Shown here: one piece after another, positions 59,265-64,000 of the stretch
Numbering within the stretch: position 1 is the first letter of the stretch
Layout: every line of letters begins with the position of its first letter
Assembly: GCA_963277665.1 (NCBI GenBank)
Contig: OY728165.1
Span: 1,150,750,050 to 1,150,814,049 of the forward strand
Direction: 5' to 3'
DNA: 64,000 nucleotides
Source of the DNA: Viscum album
Taxonomy: Eukaryota > Streptophyta > Magnoliopsida > Santalales > Viscaceae
Position numbers and translations under genes: made by a program
Notes under the pieces: model-generated
What the model saw: the letters and a program-made list of their open reading frames with translations, nothing else
The model's database searches: none
Told to the model about the DNA's origin: nothing

Positions 59265-61218
59265 TGTTCAAGGTAGAAAATCAAGAGGGGGGGGGGATAA
59301 TTATGTTCCTACTTAAAATTTCTGTTAAAAACTTTATTATAATATCCCCCAATTTTATACAAATTAGTTAATTAAGGTAGTAGAGATATAAATGTTCAAT
59401 TTCTCAACAAGTCTCTCAAAGGTTGATTATTCCTCATTTGAATAAGTGTAAAAACATATCAATCTTTTGAAACTGGTTTACTGAATTAAACACGAATACA
59501 CACCAACCAAAACTAAATATTAGAGTTAATGTGATACAATTTTCTATCTTTGAAATTATAAGCAGTGGAAAATAGAAAAATAGAGTATTACAAAATAAAG
59601 TACAAAACATAATTAAACAAGAGGTTCAGTCTCAAGCTGATACTTAATCCTCTCCACTTGGTGATCACCTGCCACCAATCATTTTATATTAATTATATTG
59701 ATACAAAAACTGTATCCAGATTTATAATAGTTTTCATAAACTGTCTAGGTCTCACAACCACTACAACATTTATTCATGGAAAAAACAAACAACTAGGACA
59801 CATACAATCTCTTCTATAGTTATACGAGGGAAACCAAAATGAAAAGAATGTTTGGTACGGGGATTTTTAGTATCCTCTAGTTTAAGAACAAGAGATAGTG
59901 TGTATGTAATAGACAAATGCACACTATTCATAAATTTAATATAAATAACACAATTGAGCTAATGTTATGAGGATTGAGTTTAGAGGTCACTATGTGTTTT
60001 CAATTTAGTTTTGGACTCCTTAGTGTGAATAAATTGCAGTTTGATTTCTTCTCTGGAATATGTCTCTAAAACATAGTTTCGAAACTTCAGGTTTTGCCTT
60101 CTAGGTACTAAGGTGTTCATCTTCTTGGTTTGAAATTGATTCAAGGAATCAAAACAAGGAATCCTTGAATTTGTTCTCCTAAAATTATCTTTTTAGAGCT
60201 CTTGGGTTCACAATGTAGGTGATGGTATGTTCTCTTTGTTATTCAGGTATTTTGTGTAATATCCCTCCTACCATTTAGTCTTCTCTAGATCAATCTTCTA
60301 TTTTATTCTGGAGATCCAACAGTAGGAATGACCAAGCCATGTGAGGTCTTCCTTTAATGCCGTATGATCTCTAGACATGTCGAAAATAAAAATTAATTAA
60401 TGTCATAAGCATTAAATTTACCAAATATGACCATTAGAATAATATTAATAAAATAGAAAAAGTATAGAGTAGAAGAGTATAGGTATCGGTAGACTGGTAG
60501 TGGTGGCCTTATCTACTATAGGATTATCAGCGGTAGCCTTGAAATGGTAGGCTTCATCAATGGACTTGTGAATTCCAAAGGTTCTTCTAGTAGTAACCTT
60601 TCCTCAGTAGACTTCCATTGGTAACTTCATAATAGCATCCTTATCGTTGTATGCTTAAAACAACAAGTTTTTAACAGAAACCTTTTAGCAATGACTTTAG
60701 TAAGATTTCAGCTATTGGCTTCCTATCTGTGACCTTGTACTAGTAACCTATAGCCTTAGTTCGAAAATAGTAGCCATTGACCAGTAGACTCATGGATGTG
60801 AACTTTAATTGGTAACTCAGCAGTAAGGTTCCTCAGCGGTAACCTTCTAGCGGTAACATCTCAGTGGAAAGGTTCTTTAGCAGAAACCTTCAAATAGTAA
60901 TGTATCAGCTGTAAGGTTCCTCAGTGGTTACCATTTAGAGGTAACGTCTCAGGGGTAAGGTTACTCAGTGGTAACCTTCTAGCGGTAATGTCTCAACGAT
61001 ATCCTCAATTGGTGACTTAAACAGAAGGCTCCTAACAGACACCTTCATACATGTTACATTTTTATTAGAAAAGTTTACACTATAAACTAAATCAATAAAG
61101 TAGTGAGATTAAAAATACATAATTGTTACATGATAAAAACTATAAAAACTAATGAATCATGATTATCATATAAATGAAACATGATTTGGGATTATCAAAA
61201 CTAGTGAGTCCAACAACA
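59265..61218 (-). repeat. 5' LTR of the Copia element
   Basis: 1954 bp, starting on the minus strand with TGTTGTTGGACTC (61218) and ending TTGAACA (59265), both normal TG/CA ends. Includes a run of ten G at 59287-59296, absent from the other LTR. The U3 array is at 60481-61002. Confidence 0.9.
60827..61002 (-). repeat. 44-bp minisatellite in the 5' LTR U3 (exactly 4 units)
   Basis: Four full 44-bp units (60827, 60871, 60915, 60959), each starting ggtt and made of three 14-15-bp sub-repeats. It begins about 215 bp from the 5' end of the LTR in the element's sense, so it lies in U3 where promoter signals are expected. Diverged sub-repeats extend to about 60481. Confidence 0.87.
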
Positions 61219-61223
61219 GTCAT
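61219..61223. repeat. Target-site duplication of the Copia element, right copy (GTCAT)
   Basis: One C/T difference from 48634-48638. Confidence 0.75.
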
Positions 61224-64000
61224 CCATTAGGATCAGTTACCCCCCACATGATCAATTCATTCCCTTCTGATGGAGCGAGACCCCTTTGGTAGACTCTTAA
61301 TGATTTGAAGTGGTATTTCACATATTCTTAGTTTATATAGTAGAATGAGTTAATACTCATTTAATATATATATATATTTTTGGTCAGGTATACTTTATCG
61401 ATCTTATTTTCGAATTATGAATTGATAATGGTCAACAATATTTGTGGTACTTTCTTAAGAGTATCACAAAATTAATTAAGGATATAATTTACCCTTGATT
61501 CCTTCTAATGGAATTGTATAATTAATTATCAATGGATAAGATATTTTTTAGTTTTTATTCCTTAGTTACTCATCTATTTACATTAGGATTTGATGTAAAA
61601 ATATCTTATAAATTATTTATTTGAATGTTACTTCAGGAAAATCAAGAATCCGTTTTTCTCATGATACCAATTTCATCATGTAGAGGATCTATAGTGATTT
61701 TGAGTCCCCAATATTCCAAAGGAAATTAGTTTTATTGAATTTATCGATAATCATAATATATTATAACCATGTTATCACTACACATATTTGTTTTATTTAT
61801 TTAAATTGTTTTGTTATTTTCCCTTTTGGGTTTCATAGAATCATACTGGGTATGTTTATATTTACCTTAGAACAAGTGTTATTACCACACTGGTGGCTTC
61901 TATTATGATGAATCATATATCAAATATGTATATAAGGTAATGTATCTAATGTTCCTTATTCATAGGTAATTATATATAATTATTTGTAGCTCATGGATGG
62001 CCACAAAGGCCTATAACGGTGTCAGAAACCATTATATCAGAAGTTTAATCCAAAACTACAAATAATTATGACGACCTTTCTAATGTCATATATCTATTTT
62101 ATTAAATGACTTATCATACGTATAGATCAAATGTATTTTCCTTTTTCTTGATGTACATGTACCAAATGTGTCAATAAATAATCAAATTCAATAATGTTTA
62201 TTTCAGTTCACTACATATATGTCTGGTAGTTTCTATATGTATCATGATACTTGGATATGAGATAATTCAATATAAATATAGTGTAAGGCCTCACATATTC
62301 TGTTATATTCCAACATTGTTCTAATAAAAAACTTTTTAATCTCGGAAGTGTGTTTGGAATTTGACTCTCAACTTATTAATAGAGTAGGTGAGGACCACCT
62401 GGGTCTAATTTCGTCAGAACAGTATTATAGATTTTTTGGCCTATCTAATGATTATCATTTTGAAAAATATATAACTAATAATATGAGAATTATATGTTAA
62501 TTATATAAAATTTATCCTTCTTTTTGTTATCTAACAAGTTCAGCCATCATATTGGTGATGGTTTATGTATTCTTTAAACAAGAATTTTATAACTTATTAA
62601 TTAAGACATATCTCAAAGAAATAATTTAGCATTACCAGATATTTGTTACATAAATTAAATAATATTTAGTTATGTCATATAATTTGAGTCATGTGTGATC
62701 TCATCTAAGTTTCTACAATTATATTGTGGAAATTATAATAAATAAATGGTGTTACCTCTTTGATATCCTACATGCGTGCATATGCAAGGTAATAATGAGC
62801 CTATGCATACCATTATGAAAATCATATTATCTTTTTTGTAAATTTGTAAAAAAAATTTATGTATTGTATCAGATATATTATAAATATTATAAAATGTATT
62901 TTCTCTCCAAATATAACTTAGTGAAGATCATTATATTTTTTTGTGGTAGTCTCACCATAGTTGGGAATGACTACCCATAAGAATATAATGATTCTTGAAT
63001 TCTAATGTTGGTGGTCCACATGAATTTGTGTGGAAAATACAATGCACCTAAAATATAAAATTTCTAGCTGTAAGAGACTCTCAACTAAATAAATATCATT
63101 AATTCACACAACATATATAAATAAATGTATCAATATTCCTATAGGTAAATAATGATATTAGAGGATATTGTTTTCCCAAACATGTTCTAGTATTTATATA
63201 TGATTTATTTAGTTTCATTATCTAATTAGGATGTAGTTTCTTACATGTATTTTATACCTAAGGTAGGGCAATATGATTATCTTTTAGTCCACATTAGGTC
63301 CCATAGACGTCCCAATTTTTTTGGGGTACAATTCATAGTGGAATTGTATCATCTTAATTATTTTTGTTGGGGATTCATAAGAATAGTTACTAATATGTGT
63401 TATTTTTGAAAATAAGACCACCCATAATAGTGTTTCATATTTTTTCATTATCATATTAGGAAATATTTAAAAAATAATCATAATGTATTTGGGAGAAGTC
63501 TTACATTTTTCATGGTGAGCACTTGAGTAGTCATGTGGAAATACCATCACATGGAAAATGGAATTTTGTTAATATTATCACCTATTAGAAGTATTTTTTA
63601 CTACAATAGGATATTTGCAGAGAATTTTTTGGTGTAAGAGTATTTAGATATGGTTGATGAATTAGTCAACTCCTAAAATCACAACCCTTGGATAGTTGAT
63701 TGAGCAAGTATAGTATTGATAACTCGGATTATTAGGAGATTCAAGGGATGTAAAAAATTGTATAACATAAGTGGATATAGTTTGGATGATGATTCATGTA
63801 ATTTCATCATGAAAGAATATATAAGATAGAATTATTGAGAGTTATTATTTTAGAATAATATGTTCAAGATTAAGAGATTACTTTGGAACCCTAGATAGAC
63901 ACTTATTAGCTAAAATTTTTCTAGTGATTGTAATTTTATATCAAACCATGTAAAGTAGTGAAAATATATTGTTTATGGATGATTTTAGTCATTATTAGTT
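61224..64000. other. Unclassified DNA right of the Copia element
   Basis: Continues the sequence that ends at 48633 on the other side of the Copia insertion. No coding frame recognised. The segment 62340-62450 is GC-richer, with words (cagaacagtattatagattt) that recall the leader part of some Gypsy LTRs, but no partner repeat is present. A short foldback occurs at 61976-62069. Confidence 0.4.
61976..62069. repeat. 94-bp foldback with perfect 14-bp inverted ends
   Basis: ataattatttgtag at 61976-61989 and its exact reverse complement at 62056-62069 flank a 66-bp, less AT-rich middle containing ggccacaaaggcc. No flanking duplication was found. It could be a very short MITE or a chance hairpin, although 14 perfect bases are uncommon. 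Confidence 0.55.

Larger units (their letters stand above)
48639..61218 (-). mobile_element. Sirevirus-like Ty1/Copia retrotransposon, complete but decayed
   Basis: The element reads on the minus strand: 5' LTR (61218-59265), PBS, gag, protease, integrase, reverse transcriptase, RNase H, an envelope-like frame, polypurine tract and 3' LTR (50568-48639). Integrase before RT defines Copia; the large extra frame between pol and the 3' LTR and the coiled-coil spacer after the gag zinc knuckle point to the SIRE/Maximus (Sirevirus) group. The total of 12.6 kb is in the range for that group. In one stretch aligned by eye (from about 48793 and 59410) the LTRs differ at 16 of about 109 positions. Every frame is broken. 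Confidence 0.9.

Noticed and set aside
62340..62450. Another Gypsy LTR at the right end
   Set aside because: Only a few leader-like words; no TG/CA ends, partner LTR or priming sites within the window.
1..64000. tRNA, rRNA or organelle DNA
   Set aside because: No cloverleaf-like sequence with A and B boxes and no rRNA blocks were seen. The AT content alone could suggest organelle DNA, but the nested plant nuclear elements rule that out.

Overview
This window looks like intergenic DNA from a large, very AT-rich plant nuclear genome, probably a flowering plant. I found no intact gene and no recognisable host gene, tRNA, rRNA or CRISPR array. Almost everything I can identify is a decayed transposable element. 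The plant reading rests on a Copia element with an envelope-like frame after pol (Sirevirus-like), a chromodomain Ty3/Gypsy element, a CACTA (En/Spm) transposon with a TNP2-type transposase, and several Gypsy-type LTRs. The coding relics are full of stops and frameshifts. I cannot name the species.

Layout on the + strand. 1-466 is unclassified DNA. 472-9734 is Gypsy-type LTR element A (LTRs about 2.6 kb, TSD TATAT). 9740-10137 is more of the same host DNA. 10143-17608 is LTR element B (LTRs about 3.6 kb, interior only 197 bp, TSD TAAGG). From 17614 the host sequence resumes and leads into a chromovirus: candidate PBS near 18401, then gag, protease and reverse transcriptase up to about 21261. 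A 10.6-kb CACTA transposon (21262 to about 31887) splits that chromovirus between RT and RNase H. The chromovirus continues with RNase H, integrase and chromodomain to a polypurine tract at 33923, followed by its 3' LTR.

The 3' LTR is interrupted by an apparent solo LTR on the minus strand (35830 to about 38215). About 10.4 kb of AT-rich DNA follows (38216-48633) in which I recognise nothing. Then comes a minus-strand Copia/Sirevirus-like element (48639-61218, TSD GTTAT/GTCAT) with gag-pol, an envelope-like frame and two LTRs. The last 2.8 kb is unclassified.

The nesting gives a partial order. Elements A and B are younger than the DNA they split, and the CACTA element is younger than the chromovirus it cuts. 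In short stretches aligned by eye, the LTRs of A differ least and those of the Copia element more, so A is probably the youngest LTR insertion. The most unusual objects are element B (long LTRs with almost no interior but both priming sites still visible) and the 14-15-bp sub-repeat arrays of the Copia element, which sit both in its U3 and between pol and the envelope-like frame.
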